Assembly (NCBI GenBank): GCA_945873145.1 | Contig: CAMCBZ010000024.1 | Span: forward strand, 1 to 39,956 | Length of the DNA: 39,956 bases | Direction: 5' to 3' | Origin: an uncultured Prevotella sp. | GTDB lineage: Bacteria; Bacteroidota; Bacteroidia; Bacteroidales; Bacteroidaceae | Shown here: piece after piece, positions 8,893 through 19,423 of the stretch | Layout of the letters: each line of letters begins with the position of its first letter | How positions within the stretch are numbered: position 1 is the stretch's first letter | Translations under genes and position numbers: made by a program | The notes under the pieces: generated by a model | What the model was told of the DNA's origin: nothing | The model's database searches: none | What the model saw: the letters and a program-made list of their open reading frames with translations, nothing else

Positions 8893-8951
8893 AGGATGGT
8901 TAAAAAAACAAATTTTTCCACCTTATATTAGGTAGATTGGTAAAATATGCG

Positions 8952-8959
8952 TAATTTTG
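8952..8959 (+). promoter_or_regulatory. -7 element for tig
   Basis: TAATTTTG matches TAnnTTTG and lies about 112 nt before the tig ATG, implying a leader of roughly 100 nt. Confidence 0.55.
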
Positions 8960-8970
8960 CCAGTCAATAT

Positions 8971-9059
8971 GACTCTTGTCGCTTGACGGGCGATAAGAGT
9001 CTGCTGTTTCCTTATGGAGATAAGTCATAATAATCCTTACGGAGATAAATCATAAACAA
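8971..9059 (+). promoter_or_regulatory. Structured tig leader: 12-bp hairpin, direct repeat and 13-codon ORF
   Basis: GACTCTTGTCGC (8971-8982) pairs with GCGATAAGAGTC (8990-9001), a 12-bp stem with one G-U pair and a 7-nt loop. Two near-identical 25/26-nt units follow (9009-9033 and 9034-9059), each with the core GGAGATAARTCATAA. Across both units runs a 13-codon frame from ATG 9014 to the stop at 9053-9055. Regulation is inferred from structure only. Confidence 0.45.
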
Positions 9060-9071
9060 TATAAACCAAAG

Positions 9072-10439
9072 ATGAAAGTTTCATTTGAAAATCCCGACAA
9101 GATCAACGGACTGTTGACCATCACTGTCGAAGAAGATGACTACAAAAACGATGTCGAGAAGGAGCTCAAGGAGTACCGCAAAAGAGCTAATGTCCCCGGC
9201 TTCCGCCCTGGAAAGGCTCCTATGGGCATGATCAAGCGTCAGTTTGAGCCCAGTGCCAAGATGGATGCCATCAACAAGGTGCTCAACGATCAAATCCAGA
9301 AGTATATTGCTGACAACAAGATTCAGATGCTCGGTGAGCCTCTGGCCTCTGACAAGCAGGAGCCTCAGGATCTGGAGAAACCGGCTCCTTATACTTTCAT
9401 GTTCGACATCGCTGTCGCTCCTGAGTTCAATATCGATCTGAGCGACAAGGATACTGTCGACTATTATGAGATCACTGTCGACGATGCTCTCGTTGACAAG
9501 CAGGTGGATATGTTTGCCAATCGTCTTGGCGGATATGTCGATGTTGAGGAATATCAGGAAAACGATATGCTCAAGGGTGACATCCGCGAGCTCGACGAGA
9601 AAGGCAACACCAAGGAAGGTGGTCTGACCGTCGAGGGTGCTGTGCTGATGCCTAACTACTTGAAGAACGACGACCAGAAGAAACTCTTCGAGGGCGCAAA
9701 GAAGGGTGACATCATCACCTTCAATCCTTCTAAGGCATACGACGGCAATGAGGTGCAGATCTCTTCTTTGCTGAAGATCGAGAAGGATCAGGTTGCCAAC
9801 TATCAGGGCGATTTCAGCTTCCAGGTGACTGGTATCCAGCGCTTCCAGAAGCACGCTGTGGACCAGGAACTCTTCGATCAGACCTTCGGCAAGGATGCCG
9901 TTAAGGACGAGAAGGAATTCCGCGACAAGATCGCTGAGGGACTCAAGGAGCAGCTCGTTCGCGACAGCGACTATAAGTTCCTGCTCGATGTCCGCAAGTA
10001 TGCTGAGGACAAGATCGGTCAGCTGACTTATCCCGATGCTCTTCTGAAGCGTGTCATGAAGCAGGGTAGCAAGGAGAAGGACGAGAAGAAGCTCAACGAG
10101 ATGATCGACAAGAACTACGAGGCAAGCCTCAAGGAGCTCAACTGGAGCCTGATCCGCAACAAACTCTCTGAGCAGACTGGCATCAAGGTCAATGACGACG
10201 ATGTCAAGGAGGCTGCCCGTGAGACCGCCCGCATCCAGTTCGCACAGTATGGCATGAGCAACGTTCCTGAAGAGTACATCAACAACTACGCTGACGAGCT
10301 CCTCAAGAAGCGCGAGAATGCCCAGGGCTTTGTGGATCGCGCTATCGACGTGAAGCTCTCTGATGCCCTGAAGAAAGTCGTCAAGCTGAACAAGAAAGAG
10401 ATCAGCCTCGATGATTTCAACAAGATGATGGGCGAGTAA
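9072..10439 (+). CDS. tig: Trigger factor (ribosome-associated chaperone)
   Basis: The 455-aa trigger factor binds L23 at the ribosomal exit tunnel and shields nascent chains. The ribosome-docking signature is present as VPGFRPGKAPMGMIKRQF (GFRPGKAP at 43-50). A central FKBP-like domain and an alpha-helical C-terminal chaperone domain follow, the latter rich in Lys and Glu (residues about 260-440). The central domain is divergent, as in other Bacteroidota, so prolyl isomerase activity is uncertain. It is followed by clpP and clpX, the classical tig-clpP-clpX order, though a separate clpP promoter is visible. A full-length open frame on the opposite strand is a codon-usage shadow. Confidence 0.95.
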   Translation: MKVSFENPDKINGLLTITVEEDDYKNDVEKELKEYRKRANVPGFRPGKAPMGMIKRQFEPSAKMDAINKVLNDQIQKYIADNKIQMLGEPLASDKQEPQDLEKPAPYTFMFDIAVAPEFNIDLSDKDTVDYYEITVDDALVDKQVDMFANRLGGYVDVEEYQENDMLKGDIRELDEKGNTKEGGLTVEGAVLMPNYLKNDDQKKLFEGAKKGDIITFNPSKAYDGNEVQISSLLKIEKDQVANYQGDFSFQVTGIQRFQKHAVDQELFDQTFGKDAVKDEKEFRDKIAEGLKEQLVRDSDYKFLLDVRKYAEDKIGQLTYPDALLKRVMKQGSKEKDEKKLNEMIDKNYEASLKELNWSLIRNKLSEQTGIKVNDDDVKEAARETARIQFAQYGMSNVPEEYINNYADELLKKRENAQGFVDRAIDVKLSDALKKVVKLNKKEISLDDFNKMMGE

Positions 10440-10484
10440 TGCGCGCATAAAATAAGATTTTAATAAAAAATAATCTCTCGATTG

Positions 10485-10570
10485 AAGAGGTTATCAGCTT
10501 TTTTTGTTATCTTTGTGTAATCAACACGAGGATTAGGTTTGAAACCGGTAAAAAGAGCTGATAACCTCTT
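10485..10570 (+). promoter_or_regulatory. clpP promoter enclosed by a 15-bp perfect inverted repeat
   Basis: AAGAGGTTATCAGCT (10485-10499) is perfectly complementary to AGCTGATAACCTCTT (10556-10570). The -7 element TATCTTTG lies between the arms at 10508-10515. The left arm occupies the -33/-7 spacer and upstream promoter region; the right arm would be in the clpP 5' leader. The structure could act as a terminator/attenuator for tig read-through, or as paired operator sites. Confidence 0.55.
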
Positions 10571-10614
10571 TTCTCGTATTTGACTGTTAACATTGAATAT
10601 ATTAAGGAAATCGA

Positions 10615-11283
10615 ATGAACAACGACTTTAGAAAATTTGCCACTGGGCACTTAGGCATGAACGGCCTGGCTCTGGATGATGTGGTCAAGGCGCAACAACA
10701 ATATCTCAATCCGTATATCCTTGAAGAGCGTCAGCTCAATGTCACTCAGATGGATGTCTTCTCACGACTGATGATGGACCGCATCATCTTCCTGGGAACG
10801 GAGATCGATGACTATACGGCCAATACGCTTCAGGCTCAGTTGCTCTACCTCGACTCTGTCGACAACGGCAAGGACATCTCCATCTATGTCAACTCTCCCG
10901 GCGGTAGCGTGACGGCCGGACTGGGCATCTACGACACCATGCAGTTCATCACCAGCGATGTGGCAACGATCTGTACGGGTATGGCTGCCTCTATGGCTGC
11001 TGTGCTGCTCGTTTCCGGTACGGAGGGCAAGCGTTCCGCACTGCCTCATAGCCGCGTGATGATCCACCAGCCCTTAGGTGGCGTGCAGGGACAGGCTTCG
11101 GATATCGAGATCGAGGCCCGTGAGATCCAGAAGTTCAAGAAAGAACTCTATACCATCATCTCCAATCACTCTCATCAGCCCTACGAGAAAGTGTGGAAAG
11201 ACAGTGACCGTAATTACTGGATGACCGCTGAGGAGGCTAAGGAGTATGGTATGATCGATACGGTGTTAACAAGAAAGCAATAA
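10615..11283 (+). CDS. clpP: ATP-dependent Clp protease proteolytic subunit, Asn at the triad Asp position
   Basis: The 222-aa ClpP assembles into the barrel protease partnered by ClpX. The nucleophile Ser126 lies in GMAASMAAVLL and the catalytic His151 in SRVMIHQPLGG. In the third-residue block the sequence is DSDRNYWMTAEEAKEYGMID. Aligned with the usual (D/T)xxRDxF(L/M)(S/T), the catalytic Asp is replaced by Asn (about N200, codon AAT). Listeria ClpP1 has the same kind of Asp-to-Asn change with a degenerate triad. An N-terminal extension of about 28 residues precedes the ClpP fold and may be a propeptide. The gene lies 28 nt before clpX and has its own promoter. Confidence 0.95.
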   Translation: MNNDFRKFATGHLGMNGLALDDVVKAQQQYLNPYILEERQLNVTQMDVFSRLMMDRIIFLGTEIDDYTANTLQAQLLYLDSVDNGKDISIYVNSPGGSVTAGLGIYDTMQFITSDVATICTGMAASMAAVLLVSGTEGKRSALPHSRVMIHQPLGGVQGQASDIEIEAREIQKFKKELYTIISNHSHQPYEKVWKDSDRNYWMTAEEAKEYGMIDTVLTRKQ

Positions 11284-11294
11284 TCTTAGTAACC

Positions 11295-11300
11295 AGGAGG
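11295..11300 (+). promoter_or_regulatory. Strong Shine-Dalgarno sequence before clpX
   Basis: AGGAGG lies 11 nt before the clpX ATG. It stands out because most starts in this window lack a clear Shine-Dalgarno sequence, as is usual for Bacteroidota. Confidence 0.6.
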
Positions 11301-11311
11301 AATAAGAAAAC

Positions 11312-12562
11312 ATGCCGAAAAAAGTATGTAGCTTCTGTGGTCGTGATGAATCACAGGTAAAGTTGCTCATCACAGGACTCAACGGTTATATCTGTGAGGA
11401 CTGTGCTGTGCAGGCTTACAAGATAGTAAAGGATACCGGCGTTCTCGGTAACGTGGATGAGGAGGCCAGCGAGAAGTCTAAAGAAGCTTTCCGCAAGAAG
11501 ACACGTATCCCCAAGCCAAAGGAGATAAAGAAATATCTCGACGAGTATGTCATTGGCCAGGACGAAGCCAAGCGCTATCTGTCGGTGGCTGTGTATAACC
11601 ACTACAAGCGTTTGCTCCAACCCTCGGACGATGATGGCGTGGAGATCGAGAAGAGCAACATCATCATGGTAGGTTCTACGGGTACGGGTAAGACTTTGTT
11701 GGCCCGCACCATCGCCAAGTTGCTCGACGTGCCTTTCACCATTGTCGACGCTACGGTGTTTACTGAGGCCGGTTACGTCGGCGAGGATGTGGAAAGCATT
11801 CTGAGCCGTCTGCTTCAGGTAGCCAACTATGATGTGGCCGCCGCCGAGCGGGGTATTGTCTTCATCGATGAGATTGACAAGATTGCACGCAAAAGCGATA
11901 ACCCCAGCATCACACGCGATGTCAGTGGTGAGGGCGTACAGCAGAGCTTGCTCAAACTCTTGGAGGGAACCATGGTCAACGTACCGCCAAAGGGCGGCCG
12001 CAAGCATCCTGACCAGGACTATGTGCATGTCAATACCAAGAACATCCTGTTTATCTGTGGTGGTGCATTCGACGGCATCGAGCGCAAGATAGCACAGCGA
12101 CTCAACACGCATACGGTAGGATATAACTCTGTGCAGAATGCCCGGCATATCGACCGCGGCGATCTGATGAAGTATATTCTTCCGCAAGACTTGAAGTCGT
12201 TTGGTCTGATTCCAGAGTTGGTTGGCCGTCTGCCGGTGCTGACCTATCTCAATCCTTTGGACCGTGACGCATTGCGCCGTATCTTGGTGGAGCCGAAAAA
12301 CTCTATTGTCAAGCAGTACATCAAACTGTTTGAGATGGATCACATCACGTTGTCCTTTACCGAGGAGGCTCTCGACTTTATCGTCGACAAGGCTGTGGAG
12401 TACAAGCTTGGCGCTCGTGGCTTGCGCTCTATTGTAGAGGAGGTGATGATGGATGCCATGTTTGATGTACCGTCAAGACGCATCAAGAAGTTTGAGGTAA
12501 CGCTTGACTATGCCAAGCAGCAATTGGACAAGGCTCATCTGCAGCGACTCGAATCGGCCTAA
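11312..12562 (+). CDS. clpX: ATP-dependent Clp protease ATPase subunit ClpX
   Basis: The 416-aa AAA+ unfoldase feeds substrates to ClpP. The N-terminal zinc-binding domain has C6, C9, C28 and C31 (VCSFCG and ICEDC). The AAA+ core has Walker A GSTGTGKT, Walker [12 protein letters not shown] and the sensor region [14 protein letters not shown]. The ClpP-docking loop that reads IGF in E. coli appears as VGY ([13 protein letters not shown]), which I believe is usual in this phylum. It is directly downstream of clpP with a strong Shine-Dalgarno sequence, so the two subunits are co-expressed. Confidence 0.97.
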   Translation: MPKKVCSFCGRDESQVKLLITGLNGYICEDCAVQAYKIVKDTGVLGNVDEEASEKSKEAFRKKTRIPKPKEIKKYLDEYVIGQDEAKRYLSVAVYNHYKRLLQPSDDDGVEIEKSNIIMVGSTGTGKTLLARTIAKLLDVPFTIVDATVFTEAGYVGEDVESILSRLLQVANYDVAAAERGIVFIDEIDKIARKSDNPSITRDVSGEGVQQSLLKLLEGTMVNVPPKGGRKHPDQDYVHVNTKNILFICGGAFDGIERKIAQRLNTHTVGYNSVQNARHIDRGDLMKYILPQDLKSFGLIPELVGRLPVLTYLNPLDRDALRRILVEPKNSIVKQYIKLFEMDHITLSFTEEALDFIVDKAVEYKLGARGLRSIVEEVMMDAMFDVPSRRIKKFEVTLDYAKQQLDKAHLQRLESA

Positions 12563-12595
12563 CCGGTTGGGAGAAACGCAGGAAACTGACTAATG

Positions 12596-12623
12596 GCAGA
12601 GGCCGTTAAATGCGGCTCTCTGC
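12596..12623 (+). terminator. Possible hairpin terminator between clpX and recQ
   Basis: GCAGAGGCCG (12596-12605) pairs with CGGCTCTCTGC (12613-12623) with a one-base irregularity. The tail (ATATTAC) lacks a T-run, so this may be a processing or attenuating hairpin rather than a full terminator. Confidence 0.4.
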
Positions 12624-12662
12624 ATATTACATGATTAATAAGAATTATCTAAGGAACATGCA

Positions 12663-14891
12663 ATGACTAAGGAAGTGGACTTGACTCAAGCATTGAAGAA
12701 GTACTTTGGCTTTGATCATTTCAAGGGCGACCAGGAAGCGATTATCCGTAATCTTATGGCGGGAAACAACACCTTTGTGCTGATGCCTACCGGTGGCGGC
12801 AAGAGCCTGTGCTATCAGCTGCCATCGCTGATCATGGATGGAACGGCTATTGTCGTGTCGCCTCTGATCGCACTGATGAAAAACCAGGTTGATGTCATCA
12901 ATGGCCTGACAGAGGAAGACGGTCTGGCCCACTTTCTCAACTCGTCGCTCAACCGGGCTGCCATCAACCGGGTGATGGATGACGTGCACAGCGGGTGCAC
13001 GAAGTTGTTGTATGTGGCTCCTGAATCTCTTAATAAAGAGGAGAACCTGGAGTTCTTCTCTTCTTTCCATATCTCTTTCTATGCGATCGATGAGGCACAC
13101 TGTATCTCGGAGTGGGGACACGACTTCCGCCCCGAGTACCGCAATATCCGCCCTACCATCAACCGCATTGCCGAGATACAGCATGTCGATTCGGTGCCAG
13201 TGATCGCATTGACGGCAACAGCCACGGACAAGGTGCGGTCGGACATCAAGAAGAGCCTCGGCATCCTCGACGCGGAAGAGTTCCGCAGTTCCTTCAACCG
13301 GCCGAACCTCTACTATGAGGTGCGGCCGAAGATCAGCGAGGAAGACACCGACAGCCAGATCATCCGGTTTATCAAGCAGCATCCCGGCAAGAGCGGCATC
13401 ATCTATTGCCTCTCGCGCAAGAAGGTGGAGGAGCTGGCCAAGAAACTCCAGATCAATGGCTTCAAAGCCGCGCCCTATCATGCCGGCCTTGATTCAGAGT
13501 TGCGTACTAAGACGCAGGACGACTTCTTGAAGGAAGAGATCGATGTCATCGTGGCGACCATCGCCTTTGGCATGGGCATCGACAAGCCCGACGTGCGCTT
13601 CGTGATCCATTACGACATCCCCAAGAGTCTTGAAGGCTATTATCAGGAAACGGGCAGAGCCGGACGCGACGGCGGTGAGGGCATCTGCATCGCTTTCTAT
13701 TCTCCAAAGGATTTGAAGAAACTCGAGAAGTTCATGGAGAACAAGGATGTCAATGAGAAGGAGATTGGCTATCAACTCCTCCAGGAGACCAAGGCCTACG
13801 CCGAGTCTTCGGTCTGCCGTCGCAAGATGCTGCTCCACTATTTTGGTGAGGAATATCCGCAAGACAACTGTGGTAATTGCGACAACTGCCTGCATCCGCA
13901 GAAGCAGTTCGAGGCTACCGACGCCTTGCTCATCGTCCTCAATGCCATCAAGGCGGTGAAGGAAAACTTCGATCAGGCTTATATCACCGACTTCGTCAAA
14001 GGGCGTGCTACGGACAACATCGTGCGCCATGGCCATAACAAGCTGCCGGAGTTCGGTGCCGGAGCCAAACTCAACGAGGAGGATTCTACCATTTGGAATC
14101 CGGTCATCCGTCAGGCCATGATCTCGCATTATATCCGTAAGGATGTGGAGAACTTCGGACTGCTGAAGCTGACGCCCGAGGGCAGGATGTTTATCAAGAG
14201 CCCGAAACCATTCTTCGCTGTTCACGACCGTGAGTACGACGATGTAGAGGAGAATGCCGAAGGTGGCGTGAGTGCCCTCGACCAGGAACTGCTCGGCTTG
14301 CTGAAAGGCCTGCGCAAGGATGTGGCCCGTAAGCATAATCTGCCGCCTTATGTGATCTTCCAGGACATCTCGCTCTCACAGATGGCGACGAGCTTTCCCG
14401 TCAGCCTGGAGGAACTGCAACAGATACAAGGCGTAGGGCAGGGCAAGGCACATAAATATGGTAAGCCCTTCGTGGATCTCATCAAGAAGTATTGTGAGGA
14501 CAACGACATCCAGCGGGTGGATATGATGCGTGTCATCAGTCTGCCCAAGAAGTCGATGAAGAAACTGAAGATCATCGAGCTTATCGACCGCCGTGTACCG
14601 CTGGATGAGATCGCCTCGATGCAGGGCTGCGGCTTCGATGATCTGATCGACGACATCGAGTCCATTGTCAATAGCGGCATGAAGGTAGACATCAGCTATT
14701 ACCTCGATGACGAGGATGTCATCGACCCTGATGAGGTGGACGACATCTATGATTATTTCCGCAACAGCGATACCGATGATGTCGACACAGCCATCGATGA
14801 ATGTGAGATCTATGACGACGATGGTGGTCTCACCGCTGAAGAAAAAGTGCGCCTCGTTCTGATTAAATTCCTTTCTGAGCAGGCCAACTGA
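12663..14891 (+). CDS. recQ: ATP-dependent DNA helicase RecQ
   Basis: The 742-aa RecQ helicase has motif I TGGGKSLCYQLP (GGGKS at 44-48), the DEAH box (143-146) followed by CISEWGHDFRPEYR, and motif VI GYYQETGRAGRDG. The RecQ-C-terminal zinc site follows with cysteines in CRRKML and NCGNCDNC. Winged-helix and HRDC domains come next, with HRDC near residues 540-620 (VSLEELQQIQGVGQGKAHKYG). A long acidic C-terminal tail (rich in DD/DE, about 670-742) makes it longer than E. coli RecQ (about 610 aa), as in Bacteroidota RecQ generally. It acts in recombination and replication-fork repair. Confidence 0.96.
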   Translation: MTKEVDLTQALKKYFGFDHFKGDQEAIIRNLMAGNNTFVLMPTGGGKSLCYQLPSLIMDGTAIVVSPLIALMKNQVDVINGLTEEDGLAHFLNSSLNRAAINRVMDDVHSGCTKLLYVAPESLNKEENLEFFSSFHISFYAIDEAHCISEWGHDFRPEYRNIRPTINRIAEIQHVDSVPVIALTATATDKVRSDIKKSLGILDAEEFRSSFNRPNLYYEVRPKISEEDTDSQIIRFIKQHPGKSGIIYCLSRKKVEELAKKLQINGFKAAPYHAGLDSELRTKTQDDFLKEEIDVIVATIAFGMGIDKPDVRFVIHYDIPKSLEGYYQETGRAGRDGGEGICIAFYSPKDLKKLEKFMENKDVNEKEIGYQLLQETKAYAESSVCRRKMLLHYFGEEYPQDNCGNCDNCLHPQKQFEATDALLIVLNAIKAVKENFDQAYITDFVKGRATDNIVRHGHNKLPEFGAGAKLNEEDSTIWNPVIRQAMISHYIRKDVENFGLLKLTPEGRMFIKSPKPFFAVHDREYDDVEENAEGGVSALDQELLGLLKGLRKDVARKHNLPPYVIFQDISLSQMATSFPVSLEELQQIQGVGQGKAHKYGKPFVDLIKKYCEDNDIQRVDMMRVISLPKKSMKKLKIIELIDRRVPLDEIASMQGCGFDDLIDDIESIVNSGMKVDISYYLDDEDVIDPDEVDDIYDYFRNSDTDDVDTAIDECEIYDDDGGLTAEEKVRLVLIKFLSEQAN

Positions 14892-14968
14892 TCTCCTTGC
14901 TGCTGTTAAATAGCATTAAAGGCTAAAGAAATGGAGTTGCTCAATCTCCCTATTCGGAAAAAAATGAG

Positions 14969-14976
14969 TATATTTG
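14969..14976 (+). promoter_or_regulatory. -7 element for the guaB-PPIase-ostA operon
   Basis: TATATTTG matches TAnnTTTG, followed by CACG, and lies 28 nt before the guaB ATG. Confidence 0.6.
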
Positions 14977-14986
14977 CACGCAATAA

Positions 14987-16489
<1,503 letters not shown>

Positions 16490-16501
16490 TCATTACTTTG
16501 C

Positions 16502-17932
16502 ATGAACAAATTATTCTCTAGGAAACATGTGATAGTGGGCGCCATGCTTTTGTGTGGCACCCTCTCTTTTGCTCAGAGCGACGATCCCGTCATCATGACC
16601 GTCAACGGTCATCCGGTTCTTCGCTCTGAGTTTGCGTATTCCTATAAAAAGAACAACACCAATGGTGTTCTCGACCGTAAGAGCGTACGCGACTACGTGC
16701 CGCTGTTTATCAACTATAAGTTGAAGGTGGAGGCTGCCAAGGATGCGCATCTCGACACGCTGTCGTCCTACAAGAAGGAGTTTGCCGGTTATCGCGACCA
16801 GCAGATCCGTCCGGCGATGATCGACAGTGCGGACGTAGAGGCTGAGGCCAAGAAGATCTATGAGGAGACACGCCAGCGCATCGACGATAACGGCGGCATG
16901 GTGCGCGTCTCACATATCCTCCTCGCCATGAAGCAAAAGGCTACACCCGATGAGGAGAAAGTTGCCAAGCAGCGCATCGACTCGGTTTATAATGCTTTGC
17001 AGCATGGTGCGGACTTCGCTGCTTTAGCCCGCAAAGTGTCTCAGGATCCGGGATCCGCCAGTGAGGGCGGTCAGTTGCCTTGGATTGTCAAGGGACAGAC
17101 CTTTCCGGAATTCGAGAATCAGGTGTGGAGTCTGAAAGACGGTCAGCTGAGCAAGCCTTTCCTTTCGCCGGCCGGTTGGCATATCGTTTTAAGACAAGGC
17201 CATCAGCCATTCTTCTCTTACGACAGTCAGCGTGCCGACATTCTGCGGTTTATAGACCAACGCAACCTGCGTGAGCAGATCATCAATCAGAAGCTCGACA
17301 CACTGGCCAAGCAACGCCATACCACTCCCGACGCTGTGTTGGCGGCCAAACGGGAGGAGATGGAGAAGCAAGATCCCAACCTGAAGTATCTCATCCAAGA
17401 ATACCATGACGGGCTGTTGCTCTTCGCCATTGCCGACAGCATGGTATGGCAGAAAGCCAAGAACGACGAGGCTGGTTTGGAGCAGTACTTCCGCAAGAAC
17501 CGTAAGCGCTACCGTTGGGATGCGCCTCGCTTCAAAGGTATTGCCTACTGCACACGTGCGCAGGAAGATATAGATAAGGTGAAGAAAGCCGTGAAGCGTT
17601 TGCCGTTCAGCCAGTGGGCAGAGAAGCTTCGCACCACTTTCAATGCCGATTCCGTGCTTCGCATCCGTGTGGAAAAAGGAATCTTCCGCATGGGCGATAA
17701 CGCTTTGGTGGACAAAGAAGTCTTTGGTAAAGACACGGTTGCCAAGCCTGTCAAGGATTATCCCTATATGGCTGTCTACGGCAAGAAGCTCAAAGCACCC
17801 AAAGAGATGGATGATGTGCGTGAGCTCGTCGTGGCTGATTATCAGGATGCCTTGGAAAAGGAATGGGTAGAGCAGCTTCGCCGCAAGTATCCCGTTACCG
17901 TCAATGAGGCTGTCGTCGACACGGTCAAGTAA
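16502..17932 (+). CDS. Periplasmic parvulin-type peptidyl-prolyl isomerase
   Basis: A 476-aa exported protein with a signal peptide ending near residue 24 (LCGTLSFAQ). A SurA-like N-terminal helical region follows, with the first strand VIMTVNGHPVLRSEF. One clear PpiC/rotamase domain spans about 133-235 (VRVSHILLAMKQ ... DPGSASEGGQLPWIVKGQTFPEFE ... AGWHIVLRQG). The C-terminal half is helical with a second, degenerate parvulin-like region. It is likely a chaperone for outer-membrane protein transit. It lies between guaB and a second PPIase of the same general type, 30 nt upstream of that gene. Confidence 0.88.
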   Translation: MNKLFSRKHVIVGAMLLCGTLSFAQSDDPVIMTVNGHPVLRSEFAYSYKKNNTNGVLDRKSVRDYVPLFINYKLKVEAAKDAHLDTLSSYKKEFAGYRDQQIRPAMIDSADVEAEAKKIYEETRQRIDDNGGMVRVSHILLAMKQKATPDEEKVAKQRIDSVYNALQHGADFAALARKVSQDPGSASEGGQLPWIVKGQTFPEFENQVWSLKDGQLSKPFLSPAGWHIVLRQGHQPFFSYDSQRADILRFIDQRNLREQIINQKLDTLAKQRHTTPDAVLAAKREEMEKQDPNLKYLIQEYHDGLLLFAIADSMVWQKAKNDEAGLEQYFRKNRKRYRWDAPRFKGIAYCTRAQEDIDKVKKAVKRLPFSQWAEKLRTTFNADSVLRIRVEKGIFRMGDNALVDKEVFGKDTVAKPVKDYPYMAVYGKKLKAPKEMDDVRELVVADYQDALEKEWVEQLRRKYPVTVNEAVVDTVK

Positions 17933-17962
17933 GAAACAGATCAACAGATCAGAAATAGCAAC

Positions 17963-19423
17963 ATGAAAATAATCAATAAGCGCCATATCCCTTTTGTCGC
18001 AGCACTTTTGTTGGCTGCGGCCTCTCTTTCGGCCATGACCACGGTACCCGGCTTGACGGGTTCGCTGAGTCGTGGGGCTTCGGATTCCACGTCACATGAC
18101 AGTACAGTTAAGGAAGAAGCTCCGATACCCGAGAGTAGTGTCATCGACGAAGTCGTGTGGGTGGTGGGCGACGAGCCTATCCTCAAGTCCGATGTAGAGA
18201 TGATGCGTATGCAAGGCCAGCAGGAAGGCATGACGTGGGGTGGCAATCCCGACTGTGCCATTCCCGAACAGCTTGCCGTGCAGAAGCTCTTCCTCCATCA
18301 GGCCGAGATCGACTCTATTGATGTCAGTGAGTCTGAGATTGCTGCCGGCGTGCAGCAGCAGCTCAACCGCTGGATAGAAATCGCGGGCAGTCAGGAAAAG
18401 CTCGAAGAGTACCGCAAGGAGTCCATCAACGAGATCCGCAACGACATGCATGATGAGTTCAAGAACCAGCAGCTCATCCAGAAGATGAAACAGAAACTCG
18501 TTGAGGACGTAAAGGTCTCGCCGGCAGACGTGCGTAGCTATTTCCGCAATGTCCCGAAGGACAGCCTGCCTTACGTGCCTACTGAGGTAGAGGTGCAGGT
18601 GATCCAGGTCTCTCCGAAGATCAAGCAGAGCGAGGTCAACCGCGTCAAGGACGAGCTTCGCGGATTCACCGAACGTGTCAACAATGGTGAGACGAGCTTC
18701 TCCACTTTGGCACGCCTCTATTCCGAAGATCCGGGTTCCGCCCGTCAGGGTGGTGAGCTGGGCTTTATGGGTCGTGGAATGTTGGATCCCGCTTTCGCTC
18801 AGGTAGCTTTCAACCTGACCGATCCTAAGAAGGTGTCTAAGATCGTGGAGTCAGAGTTCGGCTATCATATCATTCAGCTCATCGACAAGCGTGGCGATAA
18901 GATCAATGTGCGGCATATCCTGCTGAGGCCTAAGGTGTCGCAGGACGAAATCGACGCGGCTGAGCACCGCCTCGACTCCATCCGCAACGACATCCTTGCC
19001 AACAAGTTCACCTTCGAAGCAGGAGCCTCTTATATCTCAGACGATAAGGATACGAAGAACAACCAAGGTCTGATGTCCAACAGTACTTCCGACGGCATGA
19101 CCTCACGTTTTCAGATGAAGGAGTTGCCCACAGAGATCGCAAGAGTTGTCGACACGATGAAGGTCGGTGAGATTTCCGCACCTTTCACACGTATCAACAG
19201 CAAGAACAAGACGGTCGCTTGTATCATCAAGCTCAAGAGCCGGGTGGAAGGACACCGTGCCACCATCACGGAGGACTTCCAGGTGATGAAGGATGTCGTC
19301 CTGGCCAAGGAGCGAGAGAAAGTGCTCAACGATTGGGTTGTCGACAAGATCAAGCATACCTATGTCAGGGTCAACGACCGCTATAAAGATTGTAAATTTC
19401 AGTATCAGGGATGGATCAGATGA
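17963..19423 (+). CDS. surA: SurA-like periplasmic chaperone/peptidyl-prolyl isomerase
   Basis: The 486-aa protein has a signal peptide (MKIINKRHIPFVAALLLAAASLSA). A SurA N-domain follows (VIDEVVWVVGDEPILKSDVEMM, about 59-190). Two parvulin domains come next: about 207-308, with SEDPGSARQGGELGFMGRG, and 314-420, starting INVRHILLRPK. SurA escorts unfolded outer-membrane proteins across the periplasm. Its last 13 nt overlap the downstream ostA-like gene. The family assignment is secure; the surA symbol is by domain architecture and context. Confidence 0.88.
   Translation: MKIINKRHIPFVAALLLAAASLSAMTTVPGLTGSLSRGASDSTSHDSTVKEEAPIPESSVIDEVVWVVGDEPILKSDVEMMRMQGQQEGMTWGGNPDCAIPEQLAVQKLFLHQAEIDSIDVSESEIAAGVQQQLNRWIEIAGSQEKLEEYRKESINEIRNDMHDEFKNQQLIQKMKQKLVEDVKVSPADVRSYFRNVPKDSLPYVPTEVEVQVIQVSPKIKQSEVNRVKDELRGFTERVNNGETSFSTLARLYSEDPGSARQGGELGFMGRGMLDPAFAQVAFNLTDPKKVSKIVESEFGYHIIQLIDKRGDKINVRHILLRPKVSQDEIDAAEHRLDSIRNDILANKFTFEAGASYISDDKDTKNNQGLMSNSTSDGMTSRFQMKELPTEIARVVDTMKVGEISAPFTRINSKNKTVACIIKLKSRVEGHRATITEDFQVMKDVVLAKEREKVLNDWVVDKIKHTYVRVNDRYKDCKFQYQGWIR

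Noticed and set aside
9081..10448. 455-codon open frame on the minus strand covering the entire trigger factor gene
   Set aside because: It mirrors tig codon for codon in length, has low-complexity Leu/Val/Asp composition and no promoter; it is a codon-usage shadow.
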